Shown here piece by piece: positions 35,016 to 47,190 of a stretch of DNA of 64,000 nt. The notes beneath the pieces were generated by a model. The model made no database searches, was not told where the DNA came from, and was given only the letters and a program-made list of their open reading frames with translations. Position 1 is the stretch's first letter. Each line of letters starts with the position of its first letter. Made by a program: the position numbers and the translations under genes. Origin of the DNA: Macrotis lagotis (Eukaryota > Chordata > Mammalia > Peramelemorphia > Peramelidae); contig NC_133663.1 of the NCBI RefSeq assembly GCF_037893015.1, forward strand, positions 224,647,564-224,711,563, written 5' to 3'.

Positions 35016-36116
35016 AATCACTGTAACAATCATATACATCTCTATAATTGAATAAATCATCATCATCATTGGTCAAGCAAAAATAAATAAATATGTAGGC
35101 TACACCCTTACAAAGTTTGAAATAGTTAAGCCTTGGAGAGAGATGAACAATCCCAGGGAATCTAATAAGCCTGGAGCAGAAATGGAGGAGAACTCCAATG
35201 TCTGAGAGAGAATTGCTAAGGGCTTTCTTTCCCTTTCAAAACATTACTTTCAAACAGTAAGAGAAACTAAATCTAACTTGGAGAAATTACACACACTCCA
35301 GATAGAACTATAGAGATTATTTATGTTTTGTGAAGAGATAACAGTGTTAATATCTTGACAACAAATTAAAACAGATTAAAACATAATAATCTGTGAATCC
35401 ATTCTCTGACTCTATCAGTTGAGGTGGGGGTAGGGAAGAACTATATCTCCTCCATTTTTCTTTTAACCATTTATGTTTGTGATTGATCTCTCAACTTTAC
35501 TTCTGCTAAATTCCTAAAAAGAATAGTCTATAAGAGCCAGCCCAAAGAGAAATCCTATCCAAGGCAGCAGTTAAGGACAGAATAGAGCACTATTTCCTTC
35601 TGGAAAAGGAAATGGCAAACCACTCCTGTATCCTGCCAAGAGAACAATATGGACAATGATAGGGTCCATGAAGTCAAGAAGAGTAGGACTTGACTAAACA
35701 ATAAGAATAGAGTACAGAGGGTCCACCCATGTCAAGAGTGAGGATAAGACCTACTTCTGGGTAGCCTGGGACTGAATCTCAGAAGTAGATAAGGCCTGAC
35801 AATTCCTTGAGAAGTTAGAGCTTGGTCTTATCCATCAAATTCAGGATCAAACAGGGGTAAGAATATGGGGAAAAGGAGGAAGGAAAAGGAGTTTTTGCAT
35901 CTGTACAGACCAATTCTGAGTCACAGAGATTAGTCAAAGGGAAAGAAGTTATATACAGGAGTTCCTAGACTTAGATCTGGGAGAACTCATTGTTAAAATT
36001 TCAATATGAGCATTTTTACCTATGAAATAGGCCATCACTAGAAACTGGGACTTGATTTACTAATTAGACTAAAGAAAATGTTAATATTGTAGATTAAACA
36101 TGAAAGAAGATATATA
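35016..36116. other. mostly unique, with a partial SINE tail at 35585-35702
   Basis: 35585-35702 is the 3' part of a MAR1-like SINE ('aggaaatggcaaaccactcc', 'ccatgaagtcaagaagagta'). The rest is unrecognised. Confidence 0.5.
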
Positions 36117-36117
36117 T

Positions 36118-36186
<69 letters not shown>

Positions 36187-36187
36187 T
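36117..36187 (+). repeat. (TA)n microsatellite
   Basis: About 60 bp of nearly pure TA; cruciform-prone and likely length-variable. Confidence 0.95.
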
Positions 36188-36329
36188 AGTAATCCCTACT
36201 TTCGTTACCCCTCAGAGTCTAGATGATACCACCCTTTGCTATTATAGACCAGGGAGAATACAAAGTATAGAAAACCTTATGGTACAAATTTTTCCTAAAA
36301 TTTTTTTGACTGTCTAATTTTAAAATTTT

Positions 36330-36655
36330 TTCCCTAATGTTTAGTATTAGGCCTTTTTTTCAAGTTTTGAATTACAAATTCTATCCTTCCCTCTGTCTTC
36401 TCTCCTCTTCCCGAGGAGTCAAACAATCTGATATGTTATATATGTGTAATCATGTAAAATATTTTCATAATAGTCATTTTGTGGGGAAAAAACTTGAACC
36501 CCCCAAAATTGAAAGAAGGAATGAAAATGAAAAATAGTATGCTTTGGTATGTATTCAGATGCCATCAGTTCTTTCTTTGGAGGTGGGTAATATTTTTCAT
36601 CATGAATCCTTTGGGATTGTCTTGGATCATTTTTTGCTGAAAATAACTAAATTAT
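36330..36655 (-). mobile_element. antisense L1 3'UTR fragment
   Basis: 'gtgtaatcatgtaaaatatt', 'acttgaaccccccaaaattg', 'cagatgccatcagttctttc', 'ggattgtcttggatcatttt'. Same family as 59330-60970. Confidence 0.8.
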
Positions 36656-36684
36656 TCATAGTTGCTCAAATAATACATCTTTCA

Positions 36685-36810
36685 TACCCTACTGCTAGAC
36701 TGTAAAGCTCCATGAAGGTAGGCACTGTATCTTATTTATCATTGTATCTTCCTTAATATCTAGAACAGTAGTCTGCATGTGGCAGTTATTTAAATAAATT
36801 TAAATTGAAT
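36685..36810 (+). mobile_element. L2-like LINE 3' end
   Basis: 'ctagactgtaaagctccatg', 'aaggtaggcactgtatctta', 'atctagaacagtagtctgca'. Confidence 0.65.
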
Positions 36811-37545
36811 TGCTTAATAAATTAAATGTTTATACCACTACTAGGTCTATACCCTGAAGAGATGATGAAAAAGGGTAAAAACATCACTTGTATAAAAATA
36901 TTTATAGCAGCCCTGTTTGTGGTGGCAAAGAATTGGAAATCAAGTAAATGTCCTTCAATTGGGGAATGGCTTAGCAAACTGTGGTACATGCATGTCATGG
37001 AACACTATTGTTCTATTAGAAACCAGGAAGCACAGGAATTCAGGGAAGCCTGGAGGGATTTGCATGAACTGATGCTGAGTGAGATGAGCAGAACCAGAAA
37101 ACCACTGTATACCCTAACAGCAACATGGGGGTGATGTTCAACCTTGACAGACTTGTTCATTCCATCAGTGCAACAACCAGGGATAATTTTGGGCTGTCTG
37201 CAAAGGAGAGTGCCATCAGTATCCAGATAAAGAACCGTGGAGTTTGAACAAATTTCAAGGACTATTCCCTTTAATTTAGAGAAAAAAAAACAGATATCTT
37301 ATTGTCAGATCTTGTTATCTCATACTTATTGTTTCTTCCTTAAGGATATGATTTCTCTCTTATCACACTTAATTTGGATCAATGTACAACATGGAAACAA
37401 AATAAAGACTGACAGATTGCTTTCTGTGGGGTGGGGTGGGGGGGAGGGAAGTAAGATTGGGAGAAAAATTGTAAAACTCAAAACTCAAATAAAATCTTTA
37501 AAAATAAATAAAATGCTTAATAAATAAAAATGCTTAATAAATTAA
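36811..37545 (+). mobile_element. 5'-truncated L1 3' end, 15-bp TSD
   Basis: Body 36826-37530; TGCTTAATAAATTAA at 36811-36825 and 37531-37545. It holds an open 102-codon C-terminal ORF2 frame (36826-37134: LLGLYPEEMMKKGKN, FIAALFVVAKNWKSSKCPS, SEMSRTRKPLYTLTATWG) followed by the 3'UTR. The frame is open to its natural stop, so this is one of the younger L1 fragments here. A partial third copy of the TSD (ATGCTTAATAAATAAAAA) precedes the right one. Confidence 0.96.
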
Positions 37546-38884
37546 CATTGATTTAAAATCAACACGTACATTTGCAGGTTCTATCAGTTTTTGGTTTTTC
37601 ATCTTGACTTTTATGTTACCTTTGTCCTTGATATGTAGAGGAGTTTCTTTGGCATCAATTACTTACAAGTTTCATCTGTTTCTTTTTATTTATTCTTTAT
37701 TAAAACAACTGGGAATTTCATCTTGGGACTTTCTGCATATGTGATAAAAGAAAAAATATTTTTTAACGCAATTGTAACTTCAAATGACAAGCAAAGCTTC
37801 AGAACTCATTACTGAGGTCTGACAGTAGCAATTTGAATGCTCATTAAGACAATGCCCAACCATGACTTCAGACAATCAGTGATGAAGCAGGGTTCCCACC
37901 TTCTGACAGAGAGATGATGGGCTCAAGATGCAGGATGAGACATACATTTTTGGACATTATAAATGAGAAGAATTTGACTTGTCTTTGCTTGACTAGGCAT
38001 ATCTGCTATAGGAGGTTTCTTTTTCAGTGGAGATGGGAGAGGAAATAATTCTAATAATTACAAATAAATTAAAACAAAGTATCTTACAGAAATTTGAGAT
38101 CTTTATAATCACAAGATTTCTATGCTTTGATGTCACCATTCATAATCAGTTTTGTTTTTTGACTATTCAAAGCAATAACAAAAAAGTAATAACAAGTATC
38201 AGTCAATTCAGCCTTTTTAAAATAAATTTCTGACTAATGGACTAACTTCACTAAGTCCTATTCCATTCTTCATACTGGCATCCCAAAATCTAGACCAGCA
38301 GTTATGAACTCTTGCCAGTTCTACAAAACTAAAAAAATTTCCATTATGGTCCAAATAACAGTCCAGGGTATCTATTTGAAGATCAGTTTAGCTAAGTCCA
38401 GAAAAATTCATAAACACAAGGTTGATCACTAGGTAATTGATACATTGACCCCAGTAATGGGAGAAGCAGATTAAAACTCCAAATGATCTTCAGTCCTTCT
38501 GTGACAGTAGAAGAATGGTATGAAGAGGGCAGTGATTACTAAAAAAAAAAAAATCCCAGTTTTTAGGTCATCCACAAACCTACTACCAATATTTATTACC
38601 TGCATGATATTGATGTCACACTTTCTGTGAGACTTTGTTTCTTCTTTTTTTAACAATAGGCAAAAATTATAATTACATTACTTTCCCAAGTAAGGGAAGT
38701 GCTTTGAAAACTTTAGAGGTTATATAAAAATGAGATGGTAATGATGATAATAACAACTTAATATTTTTTACTATGAAACTTGACATTGCCATGGTGATAT
38801 TCCTCAGCATACTTCATCCACTGAGAAGAACCAAGGGGATATTATATTTAGTAACAAAAATATTGTTTTAAGAACAAATCTGAG
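37546..38884. other. unique sequence, no recognised feature
   Basis: About 1.3 kb, AT-rich; frames of 61-68 codons only. Confidence 0.4.
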
Positions 38885-39235
38885 TGGCTAAGTCATTTGA
38901 CTATATGACTATAAAATATATATGAAGGAAGACATCTCTGCATCCAGAGAAAGGAATGACAAAAAGAAATATGTATAGCATACATATTTCTTTCTAATGA
39001 TTCTATCTCTAGGGAACAAATGAGAAGAAAAGGGAAAAAAGAAAGTTATATAATAACTTTATTGTATATTATATATATTCAATTTAAAATGAATAGCAAG
39101 TTGTACACAATAGATTTGAAGTTTAATGTCCAATCATCTTTTTTTTTTCTATTCTACAATGTTGTGGAAATGTTTGTTTTATTTCTTGTGTTTGTAATAA
39201 AATTTTAAAAAAAATTTAAAAAAGAAACTGCTAAG
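38885..39235 (+). mobile_element. L1 3'UTR fragment
   Basis: 'gagtggctaagtcatttgac', 'atatgaaggaagacatctct', 'ccagagaaaggaatgacaaa', ending 'tttgtaataaaattttaaaa'. Matches 39955-40080 in the opening part. Confidence 0.7.
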
Positions 39236-39699
39236 AAGAAGGAAAAGAAGTTGGATCATAAAATGGAGAGTTTAGAGTTCCATCTTTTATCTTGGCACTA
39301 TGTGAATTTTTTTCTAGAATTTATCCCTAAGTTAATCACTGTTTTATGCTACTCAGATTTTAGGAAACTGCAGTTGATGTCAACAATGCAATTTTTGCTA
39401 GAATGAGAGAGACTGTGTCTTGTGGGTGTTATGTTGACTAGACCAAGTTTGATGAGTATGCTCCTTAGAGATAATATCCCTTCATCTGGGACTCAAAATC
39501 AGATAAGGAAAGAAGAAGGAATTAGAAGAGTCAATTTTCTCCTATTCATGGTAAACAGACTTCCTTTTTCTCTCTGATAATTCCTTTGCTACTATTTATT
39601 ATAATTATTATTTAAATAAGTTAGCAGTTACAAATCATTTTTAATGGTCAGGGTTCTCTGAAGTGATGACAATGGGAAGGGAGAAACAGTCTGAGAAAA
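39236..39699. other. no recognised feature
   Basis: Unique-looking sequence between two related L1 fragments. Confidence 0.35.
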
Positions 39700-40072
39700 G
39701 GAGAGGACAAGCCTATATGTCCTAAAACCTTCATAGCAACTCTCTTTGTGATGGCAAAGAACTAGAAATTGTGAGAGTAGCACCTCAACTGGGCATGAGC
39801 TAAACAAACTGTGATATATGGTTGTGATAGACTACTACTGATGATAAGTGATGAGCTTGCTGACCTTAGAAAAACATAGATTGACTTGCATGAAATAATG
39901 AAGAGTGAAATGAGCAGAACTGTTCTCAAGAACAGTAACAGTGATACCATTTAAGGACAACTTTGAGTGACTAAGTCATTTTGACTATTATAAATATTCA
40001 AATTAATTACAAAGGGCCTATGAAGGAAGATGCTATTTGCATGCAATGAAAGAACAGATAAATGTATGTAAA

Positions 40073-40272
40073 GAATGCTAGGGGCGGCTAGGTAGCCTGG
40101 GGCAGCTAGGTGGTGTAGTGCATAAAGCACTGGCCCTGGAGTCAAGAGTACCTGGGTTCAAATATGGTCTCAGGCACTTAATAATTACCTAGCTGTGTGG
40201 CCTTGGGCAAGCCACTTAACCCCATTTGCCTTGCAAAAAACTAAAAAAAAAAAAAAAGAAAAAAAGGAATGC

Positions 40273-40274
<2 letters not shown>
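40073..40274 (+). mobile_element. short CORE-SINE with duplicated 5' end
   Basis: TSD GAATGCTA at 40073-40080 and 40267-40274. The body starts GGGGCGGCTAGGTAGCCT and then begins again GGGGCAGCTAGGTGGTG, so the head is present one and a part times. Confidence 0.9.
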
Positions 40275-40336
<62 letters not shown>

Positions 40337-40337
40337 T
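40275..40337 (+). repeat. (TA)n(TG)n microsatellite
   Basis: Short TA run followed by about 25 TG units, next to the SINE tail. Confidence 0.95.
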
Positions 40338-40510
40338 AATGTTAGTCATCTTTAGAATGAGGGAAAGGAAAAAGAAATTTACATGATAATGTATATTTGA
40401 AAGGATAAGCAAGTTATACAGTTTGCAGTTTCATGTGAAATCATCTTTTTTTCTATTCTACTTTGCTTTGGAAATCTTTCTTTCTTTCTAAAGATTAGAA
40501 TAAAAAATCA

Positions 40511-41974
40511 GTGGACATATTTAGTACCTATGGTGAAACATGGAACAACAGATAACCAAAAAATAACTTTTTCCATCACAAAACATTTTGGCTACTATTC
40601 TTAATTATATTCCTTAGCCATCTCAAGGTGATAAGCAGGAAAAGTAGGAAGCAGAGCTAGGTTTATAACCTAAAGTGAATCAAGAGAGAAAATTAAATAG
40701 ATTAAAGATATTCTGTGAGTCTGCCCCAGGATAAAGAGACAATGATTAGTGATTTTTTTTTTTTTGAGAATAATTTACTGGTGCATGCCTAAGTTCCCTT
40801 CCAATAGCCTTTCCAGCAAAAGCACAGGTGGCAAAGATAACTGTAAGTAGGACTTCCCTTCAGACAGCATGTATACACATCATTGAACCTCTCTTTATAT
40901 AAATGTGCCATGGGGAACTGGTAAGCAAGCATTCTTGTCTAATTCACACCCCCTGCCCCCCCATGTGAAAGAGGCCAGGGAGCTTGCTTCTTAAGAGGCA
41001 TGATGATGTATAATAAAAATGCTTTGGAGAGATTGGAATATTAGACAGACATTCTGTAACTGGTTCTAGTTTATTAATTATGTGATGAAGAGAACTCCTT
41101 TTTGTTGGTTATGTAACTGGAACTAGTGGTAAATTCAAAAAGTACTAGTCATCACCTCTCTGCTCTTTTTCCTTTCTTTCTGGCTTATTCTCCTGAGAGA
41201 AGGGAGACAATATTATAAGGAGAGAAAGTTCAGTCTGTGTCAACACTCTTTATCTGAAGCTAAATGTGGTCTATGTGGTCTATGAAATGTGGTTTATGAA
41301 AATGAGACTTTGTCCTTTGCTTTGATATTTGTCCTTTTTTTAAGATGAAGGAGATTGGAGGTAGTTATGACCTTGTGAACTTTGAAAGGTCAGGAGAGTA
41401 AACTACCTTCAAGTCTGGAATCATTTGGTCCACCACTGATGTCATAAAGAATGAATATCAAACCTTTTGGAACTAGTCAACAGTAGCTGAGATGTAACCT
41501 TATCAGTACATTTGGATATACATTTGATGGAGTCAATGCTTTTTAAGATGTCAGGGGGAATTTTTGTCTTTTTATGCTTGCTATATTTTCAAAATAAATA
41601 TCTATTTGTTAAAAACTAATTGATGAAAATTTTTTTTAAATAGCTGATTGATGTTAATTGGTTTAATGGAACTGAAACGTTAATTGTCAGCAGTCAGCAG
41701 TGGTGGTAACACACTAGAATAGGAGTTCGAGTAGAGAGCATTAGAGAAAGGTTCCTCTAACCCCTCAGTAAATACCCTTAGAATCCTGAAAAAGCAATGT
41801 AGTTGCCTGCTTCAGGGAGAATAAGTTAGTCTTCCATATGTTGTAGAATGAAATAACAAATTCCTAATAAGAACTTGACAAAAAGATCTAAATCAGATCA
41901 AGACTGGACACTTGATAAATATATAGAAGGTGAAGATGAAAAATATATTACAAAATATTGTTTGGGAATTAAAA
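40511..41974. other. unique sequence, no recognised feature
   Basis: About 1.45 kb without a recognised repeat or frame. Confidence 0.4.
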
Positions 41975-42265
41975 AATTGAATGACTGAATCAGTGAAAAA
42001 TCATTTATTAAGTTTTGCTATCTTCCAAGCATTGTAATAAGTGCTAGGGAAGCTTACATTCTAATAGGGGCAAAACACAAATAAGGAAGTGGTAGTTGAG
42101 AGTAGGAAAGGTATGACAACTGTCATAAGGTGCTTACAAAGGAGGTTATGGAGGAAGTAGCTGGAGAGGAGTAAGTGAAGTGAAGCATACAGGTATTTTC
42201 TTGAAAGAGTGTTCCAGGGAAGTCATTAGCCAGGATAGTTGGGCCACAGTGAAAAGAGGTCATTA
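41975..42265 (+). repeat. old interspersed repeat, 5' part
   Basis: 'aaaaatcatttattaagttt', 'ccaagcattgtaataagtgc', 'agggaagcttacattctaat' match the opening of the family whose later part is at 18985-19505. Confidence 0.6.
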
Positions 42266-42569
42266 AGCACCTAGCAAATTCAAAAGTGTCACATCTCATT
42301 TTACAAATACTTTTTTTTTTTAAAGAAGAGAGTCTGGAGATGTTGGACATAAAGATATGTCCAAACAACAAATCCTAAAATAAAATAAGCCTTAATTTAC
42401 ACAGAAAATCATTCTGGGAATCTTTTCATCATCAGTCATTCATGTGCAGTCATTTCATCAACTGCTTAGATTGAAGGACCACATTAAAAGAAAGGATAAA
42501 GATTGAAACATACTGTGGCATGTTTCAGTTTCTTCAACCAATTTAGGTAAGTTGTTGAGCTTGAATTGT
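42266..42569. other. no recognised feature
   Basis: Unique-looking sequence. Confidence 0.3.
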
Positions 42570-42758
42570 ACCTGAATATTGCTTTCTCTCTCTCTCTTTT
42601 TTTTAGTTATTTTTGCAAGGCAATGAGGTTAAGTGGCTTGCCCAAGGCCATACAGCTAGGTAATTATTAAGTTTCTGAGGCCAGATTTGAACTCAGGTAC
42701 TCCTAACTCCAGGGCCAGTGCTCTATCCACTGCACCACCTAGCCACCTGAATATTGCT
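42570..42758 (-). mobile_element. short CORE-SINE (type A), antisense, 14-bp TSD
   Basis: Body 42584-42744; ACCTGAATATTGCT at 42570-42583 and 42745-42758, identical. Confidence 0.96.
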
Positions 42759-42974
42759 ATGTCTTAGAGAAGTTTAAGCAATGTTAAACATGTATCACAA
42801 TGAGCATGGGTTCAACTTTGGCTAACAAAAGCAAGAAACTACTATGTTAACAAAGATGGCAGGCTTATTTGGACAATATCATGGAGGAGGAAGATGGAAG
42901 ACCGCACAAGGGTTTGCCTCACAGAACTGTGAAAATCAGTAGAGGGGGGAAACAAGGAAAGAAAGAAAGAAAAT

Positions 42975-43378
42975 AATAAACATTTATTTTACACTTTTTG
43001 TGTGCTGGACACTGTGCCAAGTGCTTTGCAAATATCTCATTTGATCTTGGGTTTTTTTGTTTGTTTGTTTGTTTTTATGTTTTTGAAAGCAACGGGGTTA
43101 AGTGGCTTGCCCAAGGCCACACAACTAGGTAATTATTAAGTGTATGAGGCTGGATTTGAACTCAGGTATTCCTGTCTCCAGAGCCAGTGCTCTATCTACT
43201 GTGCTACCTAGTCACCCCCTGATTTGATCTTTACAAAAAAACTTATTTTACAATTGAGGAAACTGAGACATGAATGACTTGCCTAGGACCACACAATTAG
43301 TAAATGTCTTAGGCTGGATTTGAATGCAGGACTTTCTGACTCTAAACTGAGTGCTATAGCTACTGTGCCACGTAGCTG
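42975..43378 (-). mobile_element. MIR/THER-like SINE, antisense, split by a type A SINE
   Basis: 42975-43048 ('acatttattttacacttttt', 'ctggacactgtgccaagtgc') and 43232-43378 ('attgaggaaactgagacatg', 'ctaggaccacacaattagta', 'ctggatttgaatgcaggact') are one copy. The inner SINE body is 43049-43221, with TSD ATTTGATCTT at 43039-43048 and 43222-43231. Confidence 0.88.
43049..43221 (-). mobile_element. short CORE-SINE (type A), antisense, inside a MIR
   Basis: Full-length antisense copy with a GTTT-rich tail. Confidence 0.95.
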
Positions 43379-43590
43379 AAAACCAGATATGAGAGTCAAC
43401 AAGTATGAACTATTCCTCTCAAATTAACAGATAAAATTGAGAGAAGTAGATATGGAAAAGAATAAATTCATCTATGTCTATATTAGTGACATTCTCAATA
43501 ATAGTGGAAATTATCACCCTCATTCTTTACTGTCTAAATAACCATGGTACTATTTGAGGAAAAAGAAATAACAGTTGAAGGTAAAATTCA
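43379..43590. other. no recognised feature
   Basis: Short unique stretch before the large L1. Confidence 0.3.
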
Positions 43591-43613
43591 GAAAAACAAT
43601 TGGGGACATCTGG

Positions 43614-43622
43614 CCAAGATGG
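43614..43622 (+). promoter_or_regulatory. YY1-like site at the L1 5' end
   Basis: CCAAGATGG lies 10 bases inside the element. A YY1 site of this type at the very start is known in human L1, where it sets the transcription start. The HAL1-like copies have only GCCAAGATT or GCCAAAATG at the same place. Confidence 0.55.
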
Positions 43623-44691
43623 TGGAGAGAAGACAGGAACTGAACTAAGGTCTCCTGGGTTCCCCTCAGAAATAATATGAAAGAAACCTCAACAGAAATC
43701 CTATCAACAAAACCCAGAAAAAGAAGCTAGGAGAAGAATATCTACCAAAAGGTCTGTCTCCTGAGATCGTGGGTGAACCAGGGGCAGAGAGCAGAGAACC
43801 AGTGTGGGTGGGAAGAGAGCTGGACTAACCTAAGATCAGCTGCAGAGGCTTTGACCATGGAAGCTGCGGTCCAAGGCCAAGGAGGCTTTGGCCATGGGAG
43901 TAGAGGTCTTGGTAGCCCCCAGCACAGAGAGTTGCAGAGTGCTGCTGGACATAGATCTGCTTGGTTCGGGCTGTGAGCTCCATACTTTCAATGGAGCCCT
44001 CTTCCCAGAGCAAACACAATAACAGCCCCCCCCCCCCCCATGTGTGGGCTGTAGAGATCCCTCAACTGAAAGGGAGATTAACATTCTTGGCCCAGGGCCC
44101 AGTCCACATTGTTTAAGGATAATTCAGACCGTGTTGCCACTCTTCACCCCTGTCCAAGCCTAGGGAGAGGGACCCAAATCAAGGCTACAGACACTCTGGA
44201 AAAATCAATCAGCAGTCCCTACAGACCAACCCATCTAGAGTTACTAAACCCAGTGAGCAAAGCCTCTAGGGATTTCAAAACCAAACCTCTGTGAGTCAGC
44301 TCCTCCCCAACACAAGATCCTAGGAAAATGAAGAAAGGCTATCGAAAGGGGGTCCATAGAAAGCTACCTAGAAAGTAAAGACCCTGATTCAGTGAGATCT
44401 AGAACTTCTGAGAAGAATATGAATTGGTCTCCAGCCCAGAAAGACTTCCTAGAAGAAATCAGGAAGGAGTTTAAAAATTAATTGGAAAAATTGGATAACA
44501 AAATTCAAGAGAAAATGAACATCTCGCAACAAGAAAACAAATCCTTTGAAAACACAATTGGGCAAATGCAAAAAGAAAATAATTCTCTCAAAATTACACT
44601 TGGGCAAATGGAAAAGTCCTTCAAAAATAGAATCGACCAATTGGAAAAGCAGTTGCAAAAGGTAAATGAAGAAAATTCTCTTAAAAAAAAT

Positions 44692-46548
44692 AAAAGGATG
44701 GCGTTGCTTCCTGCCAGCACTGGAGTGGGATGCTGGTAGAGCCCCACTTGGTGCTCCCCTCTTCTCCCTCCCTCCCTCCCTTCCTCCTCCTCCTTCTCCT
44801 CTCCTACCCTCTGGGGCTAGAGCCCTCCCCACACTGACCCCACCCCCTACCGGAGGCTACTCTCAGCACCTCTGAGTCAGCTTCCTGCCCTTCCCCTCCA
44901 CCCAGACCCTGGTGTAGGTACCAGGGTCCTAGGGGCCTCCAGAGTACATCAGCGACCCCACAGTGCTTCCCTGCAGTGGCCCATTGAGGAGCCACCACAA
45001 CCACTGCTGCCATGGCGATGAGGCAGACCCTGCTTACCTGCTCTGGGCACACACGGCTTGTGGTAGATTTGGCCTTCAGTGGCATCACCCCCTACAGTTA
45101 TTTCCTAATTAGCACCTGCAAAGATGATCAACCTATGCTAAGCCAAGGAGACACAGGAGACTGGATTGGAACATTTTTGGGTCATAAGGGTGCTGTATGG
45201 GGTGCTACATTGAATAAAGATGCTACAAAAGCAGCTATTGAAGTTGCAGATTTTACAGCCAAAGTATGGGATGCTGTTTCAGGAGATGAACTGATAACCT
45301 TGGCTTATAAACACATTGTCAAGAGTGTGGATTTCACTCAGGATAGCAACTATCTATTGACAGATGGTCAGGATAAATTTTTACACATATATAATTTGAA
45401 CAAATCTGAAGCAGAACTTAAGGAAATCAGTGGTCACATCTCTGGTATAAAAAAGGGATTTATAGCACAGGGATGATACACAGATTCTTTCAGCAGATGA
45501 CAAAACCGTCTGCCTCTGGGATAGAACTTCAATGACAGAAGTAAAGTCTCTAAATTTTAGTATGTTGGTTAGCAGTATGGAATATATTCCTGGAGGAGAG
45601 ATTCTGGTAATCACCTATGGGAGATATATTGCTTTTCATAGTGCAGCAAGTCTGGAGCCTATTAAATCCTTTAAAGCTCCTGCTCCCATCAATTCTGTAT
45701 CTCTTCATCTTGAGAAGGAATTTCTTGTTGCAGGTGGTGAAGATTTTAAGCTTTATAAATATGATTATAATAGTGAAGAAGAGATAGAATCCTACAAAGG
45801 CCACTTTGGTCCTATTCACTGTGTAAGGTTTAGTGCTGATGGCAAACTATATGCTAGTGGTCCTGAGGATGGGAACTGAGATTATGGCAGACTATGGTAG
45901 GCAAAACATATGGCCTTTGGATATGTGGGCTTCCTGAAAAAGAGGGTGGAGAGCTAGCAAAACTGAAGATCAGTTTTCCAGAAGAGGAGCTAGAAGATCT
46001 TGGATCAGACAACTCAGATTCCTTCTATAGTTCCACTCCTGAAGTGAAGGCCTGAGCACCTGCAAAATGCCACAGATGTTATGCCACATGTGGACCAAAA
46101 CAGGCAGCAATTAGCAGAAGCCTTACTGAGTTACTCTCTCCATAAGGCAAAAATGGGCAGTAAATGATGGGGAATGCAATAGCTCCACTGTTAGAACTAG
46201 CTTGGTGTTGTCTCTAAGTGAAAACTGTGAGCCTATCGTAAAATGGCGGGTAGAATTGTGCTCATTTAGTCCACTATCCTACTGCCTTTTTGAATGAACA
46301 TGTGCAAGTCAACATCCAATTTCTCTTATTTCAAATAGATTTCTTGTAGTCATTTTACTTTATTATGGAGAAAAAATGTAATGGCCTATTTTACTTTTTT
46401 TCTGAAAGCAGAAAGACTTTAGTTGTAAAGAAGGGAGTACATGATAAAGTATTTGGTTTGATTTCTCTTTCATTGTACACTGCTTCTGAGAATCTAATTG
46501 TTTTCAGTTGTCTAAATAAAATGCCTCTACAACAGAAAAAAAGAATGG
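44692..46548 (+). pseudogene. STRAP: STRAP processed pseudogene
   Basis: Intronless copy of the WD40 protein STRAP (serine/threonine kinase receptor-associated protein, also an SMN-complex factor UNRIP). From 45012 it reads MAMRQTLLTCSGHTRLVVDL, GHKGAVWGATLNKDATKAA and YLLTDGQDKFLHIYNL; the first frame ends at 45476 after a one-base insertion. The second continues MTEVKSLNFSMLVSSMEYIP to GHFGPIHCVRFSADGKLYAS; a one-base deletion near 45875 follows, then ...QTMVGKTYGLW to the natural TGA at 46053-46055. So about 1044 nt, close to the 350-residue parent. A GC-rich 5'UTR of about 310 nt, a 480-nt 3'UTR, AATAAA at 46515-46520 and an A tail are kept. TSD AAAAGGATGG / AAAAGAATGG. Sits inside L1 ORF1, so it is younger than that L1. 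Confidence 0.95.
46515..46520 (+). promoter_or_regulatory. retained polyadenylation signal of the STRAP copy
   Basis: AATAAA 15 bases before the A tail at 46536-46542. Confidence 0.85.
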
Positions 46549-47190
46549 AATCTGTGGAAACTAATGACTTAATGAGACAACAAGAATCTGTTAAAAAAAA
46601 AAACCCAAAATTTGAAAAAATAGAATAAAAAGTAAAATACCTCATTGGCAAAACCACTGATCCTGAGAATAGAACCAGGAAAGACAACCTAGGAATCACT
46701 GGACTTCCTGAAAACATTGAAGAGAAAAAAAATGTCTGGACTCAATATTACAGGATTTAGTGAGGAAAACTGTCTTGAAATCATGCAACCACATGGCAAA
46801 ATAGTTATTGAAAGAATACATCAATCCTTCCAGAGAGGGATCCCAAAATGAAAGCACCAAGGAATATTGTGGCCAAATTCCAGAATTAAAGAGAAAATCC
46901 TGCAAGCAACCAGAAAGAAAAAAATTTAGATACCAAGGAGCCACAGTAAAGATTACACAGGACTTGGTTGTATCAACATCAAGGGATTGAAGAGCCTGGA
47001 ATGAGATATCCCAAAGAGCAAGGGAGCTTGGAAGGTAGCCAAGAATTCATTATCCTGCAAAAATGACTCTTCTCTTCCAGGGGAAAAGATGAACATTTAA
47101 TGAAATAGGAGACTTCCAACATTTCTTGATGAAAAGACCAGAGATTAATAGAAAATTTGGAATTCAAATAGCAGACTCAAGAGACACATG

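Larger units (their letters stand above)
39700..40510 (+). mobile_element. L1 ORF2 end and 3'UTR, split by a SINE
   Basis: 39700-40080 ('catagcaactctctttgtga', 'aagagtgaaatgagcagaac', 'gagtgactaagtcattttga') and 40275-40510 ('tttctattctactttgcttt', ending in A-rich sequence) are the two halves. The SINE at 40081-40266 and a TG array lie between. Confidence 0.75.
44419..47190 (+). pseudogene. L1 ORF1 remnant (interrupted by STRAP copy)
   Basis: Start ATG 44419: MNWSPAQKDFLEEIRKEFKN, a stop, then a heptad-rich coiled coil (QENKSFENTIGQMQKEN, LEKQLQKVNEEN). After the STRAP insertion the frame resumes (METNDLMRQQESVKK-like), then the RNA-binding region ('attggcaaaaccactgatcc', 'ggaatcactggacttcctga', 'acacaggacttggttgtatc') and the C-terminal domain to about 47190. 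ORF1p is the trimeric RNA-binding chaperone of L1. Several in-frame stops and shifts. Confidence 0.82.

Noticed and set aside
44449-44832. 127-codon minus-strand frame
   Set aside because: Spans the junction of L1 ORF1 antisense and the STRAP 5'UTR, so it cannot be an ancestral gene.
45012-45879. STRAP as an active gene
   Set aside because: No introns, two frameshifts, A tail and TSD, embedded in an L1. It is a processed pseudogene.
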